Origin: Ramlibacter tataouinensis
GTDB taxonomy: Bacteria > Pseudomonadota > Gammaproteobacteria > Burkholderiales > Burkholderiaceae_C
DNA length: 64,000 nucleotides
Assembly (NCBI RefSeq): GCF_001580455.1
Contig: NZ_CP010951.1
Span: 4,055,001 to 4,119,000, forward strand
Direction: 5' to 3'
Part shown: positions 45,638-56,946 of the stretch, piece after piece
Layout: every line of letters starts with the position of its first letter
Position numbering within the stretch: position 1 is the first letter of the stretch
Program-made: the position numbers and the translations under genes
Notes under the pieces: model-generated
The model's input: only the letters and a program-made list of their open reading frames with translations
Told to the model about the DNA's origin: nothing
Databases searched by the model: none

Positions 45638-46735
45638 ATGAGCGGCAACACTTTCGGCACTCTCTTTGCCGTCACCAACTTCGGCGAATCCCACGGACCC
45701 GCGATCGGCTGCGTGATCGACGGCTGCCCGCCCGGCATGGCGCTGTCGGAAGCCGACATCCAGCCTGATCTGGACCGGCGCCGGCCCGGCACCAGCCGCC
45801 ATGTCACCCAACGCCAGGAAGAGGACAAGGTCGAGATCCTTTCCGGCGTGTTCGAGGGCCAGACCACCGGTACGCCGATCTGCCTGCTGATCCGCAACAC
45901 CGACCAGCGCAGCAAGGACTACTCGGAGATCGCCCAGACCTTCCGTCCCGGCCATGCCGACTACACCTACCTGCAGAAATACGGCCTGCGCGACCCGCGC
46001 GGCGGCGGGCGGGCCTCGGCGCGGCTGACGGCGCCCATGGTCGCCGCTGGCGCGGTGGCCAAGAAATGGCTGGCGCTGAAGTACGGCACGCAGTTTCGCG
46101 GCTGCATGACGCAGATCGGCGAGATCGCCATCCCGTTCGAGAGCTGGGACCACGTCGCTCGCAATCCCTTCTTTGCGCCGGCCGCCGACGTGTCGCAGCT
46201 GGAAAACTACATGGACCGCCTGCGCAAGGCGGGCGATTCCTGCGGCGCGCGCATCCGGGTCAGCGCCAGCGGCGTGCCCGCCGGGCTGGGCGAGCCGCTG
46301 TTCGACAAGCTCGATGCCGACATCGCCTACGCCATGATGGGGATCAACGCCGTCAAGGGCGTGGAGATCGGCGCCGGTTTCGCCAGCGTCGCCCAGCGCG
46401 GCACCGTGCACGGCGATTCGCCGACCCCGCAGGGCTTCCTCAGCAACAACGCGGGCGGCGTGCTGGGCGGCATCAGCAGCGGCCAGGACCTGGAAGTGTC
46501 CATCGCGATCAAGCCGACCAGTTCCATCCTGAGCCCGCGCGAATCCATCGACGTGCGAGGCGAACCGGTCGAGGTCGTGACCAAGGGCCGCCATGACCCC
46601 TGCGTCGGCATCCGCGCCACGCCCATCGCCGAGGCCATGCTGGCGCTGGTGGTCATGGACCATGCCCTGCGCCAGCGGGCGCAGAACGGCGACGTCGTGC
46701 CGCCACTCAAGCCCATCCCTGCCTCGACCTCCTGA
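45638..46735 (+). CDS. aroC: Chorismate synthase
   Basis: The 365-residue FMN-dependent enzyme makes chorismate in aromatic biosynthesis. Signature stretches are TNFGESHGPAIGCVIDGCPPG, RRRPGTSRHVTQRQEED and GGRASARLTAPMVAAGA, with SNNAGGVLGGISSGQ near 266. GATAAT at 45625-45630 ends seven bases before the ATG and there is no Shine-Dalgarno, so the message may be leaderless. Confidence 0.97.
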   Translation: MSGNTFGTLFAVTNFGESHGPAIGCVIDGCPPGMALSEADIQPDLDRRRPGTSRHVTQRQEEDKVEILSGVFEGQTTGTPICLLIRNTDQRSKDYSEIAQTFRPGHADYTYLQKYGLRDPRGGGRASARLTAPMVAAGAVAKKWLALKYGTQFRGCMTQIGEIAIPFESWDHVARNPFFAPAADVSQLENYMDRLRKAGDSCGARIRVSASGVPAGLGEPLFDKLDADIAYAMMGINAVKGVEIGAGFASVAQRGTVHGDSPTPQGFLSNNAGGVLGGISSGQDLEVSIAIKPTSSILSPRESIDVRGEPVEVVTKGRHDPCVGIRATPIAEAMLALVVMDHALRQRAQNGDVVPPLKPIPASTS

Positions 46736-46852
46736 ACGCTGCGGCGCGCCCTGGCCACGGATGAGGTGCCTTTCGCGCGCCAATCGCACGGCGCCGGGGG
46801 CCAACATGCCAGCTGTTTCGGCTACGCTAGGTGCCGAAAACTCCAATTCGGC

Positions 46853-48997
46853 ATGTCGACGGATCAAGCCAACACAGCCATGCGCGAGCCCGAGGGTCAC
46901 TACCGGCAGCTGGTGGAAAGCGCGGTCGACTACGGCATCATCAGCTGCGACACCCAAGGTCGCGTGACGGCCTGGAACGAAGGCGCGCGGCGCCTGCTGG
47001 GCTGGGACCAGGAGGAAGCCCTTGGGCAACCCATCCACCGGATCTTCACGCCCGAGGACGCGGCGGCCGGCGTGGTCGAGCGCGAGTTCGAGCAGGCGCG
47101 CCGGGCGGGCCGCGCCACCGACGAACGCTGGCACGTGCGCAAGGGCGGCGATCGTTTCTGGGCCTCGGGCGAGCTCATGCCGCTGGAGCACGAGGGCGGT
47201 GCCCTGCGCGGCTACGTCAAGATCCTGCGCGACCGTACCGAGCAAAGGCTTAGTGCCGCCCGCGTCCATGAGCTGAACGAGCACCTCGAGGCGAGCCAGG
47301 CTCGCCTCAACGCCGCGCTCGAGGACCTGCGCTACCTCGCGCAGGCGAGCGCCGAATTGGCCAGCCTCACCGACTATCAGAGCACCATGGACAAGATCGC
47401 GCACCTGTCGCTGCCGCGCTTCGGGGATTGGTGTTCGGTGGAAATCCTGACCCCCAGCGGCGAGCTCGACCGCGTGTCGCTCGCGCATGTGGACCCGGCC
47501 AGGGAAAGGGCGGCCAAGGCGGCCAACCTGCGCACGGGGCCGCGGTCGCCTTCCGTGAATGCCGGGGCGTGGACCGTGATTCGCACCGGCAGGTCGCTGC
47601 GCATCGAGAACGTGACCCCGGAGATGCTGGAGCATTCCCTCCAGGGTCGCGACGACGCAGGCACCGTGCGCATGCTGGGGTTGCGCTCCTACCTCGGCGT
47701 GCCGCTGAGCACTCACGGGAAGACCTTCGGCGTAATCTCCTTCGTGGCTGCCGAAAACCCGCGGCGCTATACCGATGAAGACCTCGAGCTGGCCGAGGAT
47801 CTGGCGCGCCGCGCGGCGGTGGCCATAGAGAATGCCAAGCTGCTGAGTACCTTGCAGGAGTCGGACCGGGCCAAGGACATCTTCCTGGCCACCCTGGCGC
47901 ATGAACTGCGCAACCCGCTGGCCCCGGTGTGGAACGGGCTGGCCATCATCAAGGTGCAACCCGACGACCCGGCACGCGTGCGCGACATCGCCGGGATGAT
48001 CGAGCGGCAGGTGGCCCAGCTCGCGCGCCTGGTGGACGACCTGCTGGACGTGTCCCGGATCACGACCGGGAAGATCGAACTCAAGAAGCGCCGCACCGAC
48101 CTGCTGGATGCGGTGCGCGGCGCGGTCGAGACCAGTCGGCCGCACATCGATCGCGCGCAGCATGAGCTCGTGCTGCGCCTGCCTGACGAGCCGATCGAGC
48201 TGATCGCCGACCCGGTGCGGCTGGGACAGGTGTTTTCCAACCTGCTCAACAACGCCGCGAAGTACACGCCGGCCGGCGGGCGCATCGAGATCGACGTCGA
48301 GCGCGAGCCGCAGCGGGCGATCGTGCGCGTGCGCGACAACGGCTCGGGCATCGCGCCGGAAAAACTGGACCAGATCTTTACGCTGTTCACGCAGGTCACC
48401 CATCCGGCGCACCGCACCGAGGGCGGGCTGGGCATCGGCCTGTCGCTGGTGCAGGCGCTGGTGCGCCTGCATGGCGGCAACGTGGAGGCGCGCAGCGCGG
48501 GACATGGCCAGGGCAGCGAGTTCATCGTGGAACTCCCGCGGGCGGCGGCGCCGGCCCCCGCGCCGCAGGCCCATCCGGCCTCCACGCCGGCGCCCGGGCG
48601 GGTCCCCGAGCCTGTGATGCAGCAGGCCGCGCAGCCGCAGCGGCAGTCCAGGATGATCCTGGTCGTCGACGACAACCACGACGCCGCCGACACGCTGGCC
48701 GAGCTGATCCGCATGATGGGCAGCGCAGCCGAAGTGGCCCATGACGGGCTGTCCGCGGTGGAGGCCGTCTCGCGGCTGCAGCCGGACATCGTCCTGCTCG
48801 ACATCGGCCTGCCGGACATCAATGGCTACGAGGCCGCGCGCCGCATCCGCGCCTTGCCCGGGCTGGCGCAGCCGCGGCTGATCGCGCTCACCGGCTGGGG
48901 CCAGGAGCAGGACAAGCGCATGGCTGAGGAAGCGGGCTTCGACGAACACTGGACCAAGCCGGTCGATCCGCAGCGCTTGCAGGACCTGGCCGGTTGA
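46853..48997 (+). CDS. Hybrid histidine kinase (PAS-GAF-HisKA-HATPase-REC)
   Basis: A 714-residue cytoplasmic hybrid kinase: PAS at about 15-125 (GRVTAWNEGARRLLGW), a short coiled coil, GAF at about 165-325 (SYLGVPLSTHGKTFGVISFVA), HisKA with His350 in TLAHELRNPLAPVW, HATPase (RDNGSGIAP, GGLGIGLSLVQAL), a Pro/Ala linker and a receiver with Asp650 (VLLDIGLPDINGYEA). No membrane segment is seen. The start ATG is preceded not by a Shine-Dalgarno but by a hairpin ending at the ATG. Confidence 0.87.
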   Translation: MSTDQANTAMREPEGHYRQLVESAVDYGIISCDTQGRVTAWNEGARRLLGWDQEEALGQPIHRIFTPEDAAAGVVEREFEQARRAGRATDERWHVRKGGDRFWASGELMPLEHEGGALRGYVKILRDRTEQRLSAARVHELNEHLEASQARLNAALEDLRYLAQASAELASLTDYQSTMDKIAHLSLPRFGDWCSVEILTPSGELDRVSLAHVDPARERAAKAANLRTGPRSPSVNAGAWTVIRTGRSLRIENVTPEMLEHSLQGRDDAGTVRMLGLRSYLGVPLSTHGKTFGVISFVAAENPRRYTDEDLELAEDLARRAAVAIENAKLLSTLQESDRAKDIFLATLAHELRNPLAPVWNGLAIIKVQPDDPARVRDIAGMIERQVAQLARLVDDLLDVSRITTGKIELKKRRTDLLDAVRGAVETSRPHIDRAQHELVLRLPDEPIELIADPVRLGQVFSNLLNNAAKYTPAGGRIEIDVEREPQRAIVRVRDNGSGIAPEKLDQIFTLFTQVTHPAHRTEGGLGIGLSLVQALVRLHGGNVEARSAGHGQGSEFIVELPRAAAPAPAPQAHPASTPAPGRVPEPVMQQAAQPQRQSRMILVVDDNHDAADTLAELIRMMGSAAEVAHDGLSAVEAVSRLQPDIVLLDIGLPDINGYEAARRIRALPGLAQPRLIALTGWGQEQDKRMAEEAGFDEHWTKPVDPQRLQDLAG

Positions 48998-49065
48998 ATG
49001 GTGCTGCGATGCGGAACTCATGGAGTCACGCGGCAGTCTGAATGCAACCAACGCAAGGAACCGGC

Positions 49066-49260
49066 ATGGAACAATCCGCGCAAAGCAACCGTGAGCAGCT
49101 CATCGACCTGACGCGCACCATGGAAGTGGCGTACTGGTGCCGCGTCTTCGACGTGAGTGCCGACCAGTTGCGCGATGCCGTGCACCATGCGGGTCACCAG
49201 GTGGCGGAGGTGCGCAGGTACCTCGTGACCAAGGCGGCCAGCGCGGCATCGGGTGCGTAG
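49066..49260 (+). CDS. DUF3606-like small protein
   Basis: A 64-residue protein; EVAYWCRVFDVSADQLRDAVHHAGHQVAEVRRYL matches (in two overlapping halves) the DUF3606 pattern of a Trp followed by a helix-turn-helix-like fold. Function is unknown. AAGGAA lies five bases upstream of the ATG. The gap after it, 49261-49489, holds GC-rich sequence with no recognisable gene. Confidence 0.65.
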   Translation: MEQSAQSNREQLIDLTRTMEVAYWCRVFDVSADQLRDAVHHAGHQVAEVRRYLVTKAASAASGA

Positions 49261-49495
49261 TCGAAGGCTTGCCGCTACCCCATCGCCTAGATCGACCGTC
49301 CAGCCGCGCGCGGCACGGGGATAGGGCGGTGCAGGCGGGCGCGCGGCGCAGCCCGAGCCGCCGCTCGAGGAGAAGCACCTCGCCTCACCGGTGTGTTCCA
49401 GCTGTCACCGGCACCATCCTTCCGGTCACCGGGGAAGGCGGCACCTGACCGCGGTCAACGGCCGCCGGCCGCGATCCACTGTATAAATCGTGCCG

Positions 49496-50263
49496 ATGCC
49501 ACAACTAAATTACATCAAAGAGGGCCGCGGCCCCATGATCGTCCTGAGCCACGCGCTGGGGTGCGACCTGTCGATGTGGGATGAAGTCGCGGCGCAGCTC
49601 GCGCGCGAGTTCACCGTGCTGCGCTTCGATCACCGTGGGCACGGCCGATCGGAAGCCGTTGCCGGCCCGTGCTCCATCGAAGATCTTGCCGACGATGCGG
49701 CCACGCTGCTGCAGCGCGAAGCGCAGGACAGCGTGCACTTCGTGGGGCTGTCCCTGGGCGGCATGGTCGCGCAACAGATCGCCGCGCAGGAGCCGCAGCT
49801 CGTTTCCAGCATCGTGGTGGCCAATTCGTCGAGCCACTACGACGAGACCTTCCGCGGCATGTGGCGCTCGCGCCAGGAAACGGCGCTCAATCTCGGCATG
49901 TCGGCGATCGCTGAAACCGTGATGCCGCGTTGGTTCACCCGGCCCTGGCGCGAGAGCGCGAACGGCGCGCTGCGCATGCGGCGCATGCGCGGCGTGCTCG
50001 AAGCGATGGACCCGAAGACCTACGCGGCCGGCTGCGACGCCGTGGCGCGCATCGACTTCAGCGGCAGCAACCCGCAGGTGGCCTGCCCGGCGCTGGTGAT
50101 CGCCGGCGTGCACGACGAAGCCACGCCGCCCGCGATGTCGGAGGTGATCTGCAACACCATCTCCGGTGCTGAGCTGGCGACCCTGGAGACGGCCCACCTC
50201 AGCGCCGTCGAGCGTCCCGAAGAGTTCGCCTCGCTCGTTGCGGAGTTCGTCAAGCGCGTCTAG
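49496..50263 (+). CDS. Alpha/beta hydrolase (PcaD-like)
   Basis: A 255-residue hydrolase resembling 3-oxoadipate enol-lactonase: VLSHALGCDLSMWD (about 16-29), FDHRGHGRS, nucleophile Ser86 in GLSLGGMVAQ and His in ETAHLSAVERP. No protocatechuate genes are adjacent, so the substrate stays open. ATG 49496 is chosen over GTG 49490 because TATAAAT at 49482-49488 forms a good -10 box seven bases ahead, implying a leaderless transcript. Confidence 0.78.
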   Translation: MPQLNYIKEGRGPMIVLSHALGCDLSMWDEVAAQLAREFTVLRFDHRGHGRSEAVAGPCSIEDLADDAATLLQREAQDSVHFVGLSLGGMVAQQIAAQEPQLVSSIVVANSSSHYDETFRGMWRSRQETALNLGMSAIAETVMPRWFTRPWRESANGALRMRRMRGVLEAMDPKTYAAGCDAVARIDFSGSNPQVACPALVIAGVHDEATPPAMSEVICNTISGAELATLETAHLSAVERPEEFASLVAEFVKRV

Positions 50264-50450
50264 GGCAGGCCCCAAGGGCCCCAAGCCCAGCGGCGGCCTT
50301 CGATGCAATGGGGCCGCGTCCTACAGGCCCCGCGGACCCGGGCCGACAGAATCGCAACACACTGCAACCTCTCGCGTCCCGGTTGCAGGTGTTGTTCATG
50401 AATCTGTCGAACACAACATCGTTGCGGTGCTTCGCGGGGAAGACCCGGGC

Positions 50451-51329
50451 ATGAGCCTGCATCTCGAACGCCTCTCATCCCTGCCCGGGCACCCGGTGGA
50501 CCACGACGACCTGCGCCTGGCGCTGCAGCGTGCGACAGAAGAGCTCGCGGCCGAGCGCGAGGCGCGCGCGAAGGCCGAGCGGGCGGCCGCGCTGAAGGAC
50601 GAATTCCTCGCGGTGGTGTCGCACGAACTGCGCAATCCGTTGGGCGCGATCCTGGGCTGGACCGACATGCTCCGGCGCCATGGCAGCGAAGAGGAGCTCG
50701 ACAAGGGACTCGAAGTGATCGAGCAGAGCGCCCAGGTCCAGGCGAAGTTGATCGAGGACCTGCTCGACATGAGCCGGATGGCATCCAACAAGATCCGCCT
50801 GCACCTGCAGTCGGTCGAGCCGCGGCGGTTCATCGACGCTGCGGTGGAAGCGGCCTGGCCGGCGGCGGCCGCCAAGGACATTCGGATCGGCAAGGTGCTG
50901 GACCTGACGGCCGGCCCGGTACTGGGCGACGTCACCCGCCTGTCGCAGGTGATGTGCAACCTGCTCACCAACGCCGTGAAGTTCACGCCCGAGGGCGGAT
51001 CGATCGAGGTCACCCTGCGTTCAGCGGATGGCTATGCGGTCATCCTGGTCAGGGATTCGGGGATCGGGATCGCGCCCGAGTTCCTGCCGCAGGTATTCGA
51101 GCGTTTCCAGCAGGACCCCGCGACCGCGGGCGGGCACGGCGGGCTGGGACTCGGCCTGGCGATCGCCCGCCAGCTCGTGGCGCTGCATGGCGGCGACATC
51201 AGCGCCAGCAGCGATGGCCCGGGACGCGGCGCGACCTTCACGGTGCGCCTGCCCCTGGCCGTGACGAAGCTCAGCGCATCACCAGCGCCGGCAGGCCCGC
51301 AGCCAACAGAGCGACGCCCGACGCTGTGA
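50451..51329 (+). CDS. Soluble histidine kinase without a sensor domain
   Basis: A 292-residue kinase consisting of a short coiled coil (about 18-48), HisKA with His58 in VVSHELRNPLGAILGW and a HATPase domain (RDSGIGIAP; GGLGLGLAIARQLV). No PAS, GAF, receiver or membrane segment is present, so it is either a signalling adaptor or partnered through its coiled coil. Its core resembles that of the larger hybrid kinase 1.5 kb upstream. Its 3' end overlaps the convergent TauE gene by 59 bases. Confidence 0.78.
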   Translation: MSLHLERLSSLPGHPVDHDDLRLALQRATEELAAEREARAKAERAAALKDEFLAVVSHELRNPLGAILGWTDMLRRHGSEEELDKGLEVIEQSAQVQAKLIEDLLDMSRMASNKIRLHLQSVEPRRFIDAAVEAAWPAAAAKDIRIGKVLDLTAGPVLGDVTRLSQVMCNLLTNAVKFTPEGGSIEVTLRSADGYAVILVRDSGIGIAPEFLPQVFERFQQDPATAGGHGGLGLGLAIARQLVALHGGDISASSDGPGRGATFTVRLPLAVTKLSASPAPAGPQPTERRPTL

Positions 51330-52025
51330 GCAGCGCCAGCACCAGCTGGCGATAGTCCTTGTCACCCAGCCGCCGGTACAGCCGCGCGCCCAGCAGCGAA
51401 GGCAGCACCATCGCAGGCACCACGAGGGCCAGCATCGATGCGTGCGACTCGCGCACGATGCCGGTGGCGAGGTAGGTGGCGAAGGTGACCGCCAGCATGG
51501 CCAGGTTGAAGTTCTGGACCACCGAGCGCTGGGTGTCCTTGGGATAGCCCCGCAGCGTGCACCAGAGCGAGGGCACCACGCCGCTGAAACCGCCGATCCC
51601 GCCCATGAGTCCGCCGACGCCGCCTGAGACCGCATCCGCAATGCGTCCGCCATGCGTCACTCTCGGCAGTCGATCGACCAGGATCATCAGCGGGCAGACG
51701 ATCACCAGCGTGGCGCCCAGCACCGTCTTGAACTGCGCCACGTCCAGCCGTGGCAACAGCCAGACGCCGAGGGGCACCCCGGCCAGGCCGCCCAGCAGGA
51801 ACGGCGCCAGGCGCCGGGGATCGAAGCCGCGGCGTACCGTGAGGGCGGCGAGCAGCTGTCCGCTGAATCCGCCAACGACGGCGAGGGCGGCGGCCAGCCG
51901 CGGATCCAGGGTCCAGGCCCAGAGGGACATGGCCGTGATGCTGAAACCGAAGCCGGAGAGGCCCTGGACGAAGCCGGCCAGCGCGGCTCCGAGGATGACG
52001 ATCAGGATCTGCGAGTCGATGCCGC

Positions 52026-52029
<4 letters not shown>
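51271..52029 (-). CDS. TauE/SafE-family sulfite exporter-like protein
   Basis: About 250 residues with seven or eight hydrophobic segments. The family opening VILGAALAGFVQGLSGFGF and the mid-motif GGVGGLMGGIGGFSGVVPS identify TauE/SafE, which exports sulfite or related organosulfur anions. The 5' end is a problem: no ATG, GTG or TTG lies where family proteins begin. The nearest in-frame choices are GTA at 52029, ATC, or a GTG 150 bases upstream inside gcvP. I place the start at GTA 52029, overlapping the gcvP stop, with low certainty. Confidence 0.7.
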
Positions 52030-54929
<2,900 letters not shown>

Positions 54930-55008
54930 GGCTACTCCGTTTGTCCGTCATCCCGGCGGCACCGGGATCCCTCGTGTCGCGGACCGCAGCCGCGACCTGC
55001 GTTCCCGC

Positions 55009-55386
55009 TCAGGAACTGTTCTTCGAAAACTTGATGTAGTCGGGCTCGTCCATCAGGACGTCGAACTCGGCCATGTCCTTGATCAGAATCTTGAAGAACC
55101 AGCCGTTGCCCATGGGATCGGTATTCGCGAGCGCGGGGTTGTTGCGCAGTTCCTCGTTGACTTCCGTCACCTCACCGCCGATCGGCATGAACACGTCGGC
55201 CGCCGCCTTCACCGATTCGACCACGCCGGCAACCTCGCCCTTGGCGTAGCTCTTGCCGACCTCCGGCAGGTCGACGAACACCACGTCGCCCAGCGCGTCC
55301 TGGGCATGCAGCGTGATGCCCACGACGGCGGCTTCGTGGTCCTCGAGCTGGATCCACTCGTGTTCCTCGGTGTACTTGACGGTCAT
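55009..55386 (-). CDS. gcvH: Glycine cleavage system H protein
   Basis: A 125-residue lipoyl carrier that shuttles aminomethyl between P and T proteins. The lipoylated Lys60 is in GVVESVKAAADVFMPIGG; the opening KYTEEHEWIQLED is typical. GGAGA lies seven bases before the ATG, and the gene starts 21 bp past the gcvT stop. Confidence 0.95.
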   Translation of the reverse strand: MTVKYTEEHEWIQLEDHEAAVVGITLHAQDALGDVVFVDLPEVGKSYAKGEVAGVVESVKAAADVFMPIGGEVTEVNEELRNNPALANTDPMGNGWFFKILIKDMAEFDVLMDEPDYIKFSKNSS

Positions 55387-55406
55387 GCGGTCTCTCCTTG
55401 GGTAAT

Positions 55407-56540
55407 CTAGCCGCGGTAGTAGCGGTTGGGCACAAAAGGCATGGCGGCGACTTCCATGGGCACCGGCTTGCCGCGCACGATGGCATCGACGCGCGTGCCG
55501 GGCGTGGCCAGGGCCGATTCGAGGTAGGCCATCGCGATCGGCTTGTCGATGGTGGGGCCGAGCAGGCCGCTGGTGACTTCGCCGACGCGCCGGCCCTGGG
55601 CGTCGCGCAGCTCGGTGTGCTCGCGCACCGGGATCCGTTCGAGGGCGACCAGCCCGACGCGCTTGCGTGGCACGTCGACCGTGCCATCGAGCTGGCCCAG
55701 CACCCGGGCCGCGCCCGGGAAGCCGCCGGCGCGCTCGCCGCTGCTGCGCCGCACCTTCTGCATCGCCCAATTCAGGCCGGCTTCCACCGGCGTGGTCGTG
55801 AGGTCGATGTCGTTGCCATACAGGCACAGGCCCGCTTCCAGGCGCAGCGAGTTGCGCGCGCCCAGGCCGATCGGCTTGACCTCGGGCTGCGCGAGCAGGG
55901 CGCGCGCCAGCGCTTCGGCCCGGGACTCGTGGACCGAGATCTCGAAACCATCCTCGCCGGTGTAGCCGCTGCGGGTGATGAAGAGGTCCGCACCCTCCCA
56001 GTCGAAGGCGCCGCCGGTCATGAACACCAGTTTCCCGGCGCCGGGCACGAGCCGCGACAGCGCATTCACGGCCTTCGGGCCCTGCAGCGCGAGCAAGGCG
56101 CGCTCGGGCATCGGGACCAGCTGGCAGCGCGAGCCGATGCGTTCCTGCATGTGGGCGATGTCGCCCGCCTTGCATGCGCCGTTGACGATGACGAACAGGT
56201 CGTCGCCGCGGTTGACGAACATCAGGTCGTCGATGATGGTGCCTTCGTCGCTGAGCAGCAGGCCGTAGCGCTGCTTGCCCGCAGGCAGGCCGGCCACGTC
56301 GACCGGCATCAGCGATTCGAACGCGGCGGCCGCGCCGGCACCGGCCAGGCGCAGTTGGCCCATGTGCGAAACGTCGAAGAGGCCCGCCGACTCGCGCGTC
56401 TGGCGGTGCTCAGCCATCAGGCCGGCGGGATACTGGACCGGCATCGAATAGCCGGCAAAGGGGACCATGCGAGCGCCCAGTTCGAGGTGCAGGGCGTGCA
56501 GCGGCGTGCGCTGGAGCTGTTCTTCTGTGCTGGCGGACAA
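55407..56540 (-). CDS. gcvT: Glycine cleavage system T protein (aminomethyltransferase)
   Basis: The 377-residue tetrahydrofolate-dependent transferase releases ammonia and makes methylene-THF. LGARMVPFAGYSMPVQYPAG (about residues 21-40), the catalytic-Asp motif SHMGQLRLAG region and RSGYTGEDGFEI are present. No ATG occurs before residue 25; TTG 56540 with GGAG eight bases upstream gives the expected N terminus. A tandem glycine riboswitch precedes it. Confidence 0.94.
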   Translation of the reverse strand: MSASTEEQLQRTPLHALHLELGARMVPFAGYSMPVQYPAGLMAEHRQTRESAGLFDVSHMGQLRLAGAGAAAAFESLMPVDVAGLPAGKQRYGLLLSDEGTIIDDLMFVNRGDDLFVIVNGACKAGDIAHMQERIGSRCQLVPMPERALLALQGPKAVNALSRLVPGAGKLVFMTGGAFDWEGADLFITRSGYTGEDGFEISVHESRAEALARALLAQPEVKPIGLGARNSLRLEAGLCLYGNDIDLTTTPVEAGLNWAMQKVRRSSGERAGGFPGAARVLGQLDGTVDVPRKRVGLVALERIPVREHTELRDAQGRRVGEVTSGLLGPTIDKPIAMAYLESALATPGTRVDAIVRGKPVPMEVAAMPFVPNRYYRG

Positions 56541-56568
56541 GCGCGAGTCTCCGTCAAGGGCAATCGAT

Positions 56569-56586
56569 CCATGGTACAGACCATGG
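56569..56586 (-). promoter_or_regulatory. Hairpin between glycine riboswitch and gcvT start
   Basis: A perfect 7-bp stem CCATGGT / ACCATGG with a 4-base loop sits just downstream of the second glycine aptamer and about 30 bases before the TTG start. No T tract follows it. It may belong to the expression platform, controlling access to the ribosome site. That is inference from position. Confidence 0.5.
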
Positions 56587-56587
56587 G

Positions 56588-56797
56588 CGGCCCCTGCTGT
56601 CCGCTTTACCTGAGAGATTCACCCGTAACAAGGGTTTGCTCCTTCGGTGGACGCGAGCTCATCCGGGCGCGCGCCTCTCTCCAGCAAGGTGAACGCCTCT
56701 GTCGAGGCGTTTTGTCAGTCCTGGGTGCCTGAGCGTTCGGCTATGCGCCTGCGCCTTCGGCGGTTCCCTCGACTACCGGGAACGCTCTCCTGACGCG
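56588..56797 (-). ncRNA. Tandem glycine riboswitch
   Basis: On the minus strand two aptamers with the glycine-riboswitch core occur in series. The first runs from AGGAGAGCG through CGCCGAAGGCGCAGGC to ACGCTCAGGCACCCAGGAC; the second from TGGAGAGAGGCG through CACCGAAGGAGCAAACCC to TCTCTCAGGTAAAGCGGACAG. A short AAAACGCC linker joins them. The location directly upstream of gcvT-gcvH-gcvP is the classical one, switching the operon on when glycine is abundant. Confidence 0.92.
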
Positions 56798-56870
56798 AGG
56801 GATTGTAACTGCAGGAGAGCAGCCAAGCGGACTGGCCGCCTGCTTTTTCAGCCGTGAGTGCGTGAGCGCC

Positions 56871-56944
56871 GCCGGGCCGCCCCAAGGCGCGAGGGCCCCC
56901 TCGGGGGGCGGCGAGCTACACGAAGTGAGCGAGCGTGGGGGCCC
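56871..56944. repeat. GC-rich intergenic repeat at the ETF-QO stop
   Basis: Sequence with GGGCCCCCTC-GGGGGGC hairpin followed by GAGCTACACGAAGTGAGCG and AGCGTGGGGGC. I recall closely similar strings at gene ends in several Comamonadaceae genomes; that is memory, not a search. It ends two bases before the reverse-strand stop of ETF-QO and may act as its terminator. The gap 56541-56946 otherwise holds the riboswitch. Confidence 0.55.
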
Positions 56945-56946
56945 GT

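Noticed and set aside
44912..49051. Very long open frame on the minus strand across metY, CBS, aroC and the hybrid kinase
   Set aside because: It is antisense to well-supported genes and has the Arg/His/Gly-rich, motif-free composition of a GC-rich shadow frame.
50261..50275. CTAGGGC after the hydrolase stop as another family B arm
   Set aside because: Only seven bases match, and the following bases depart from the arm (AGGCCCC rather than CTGTTAACG).
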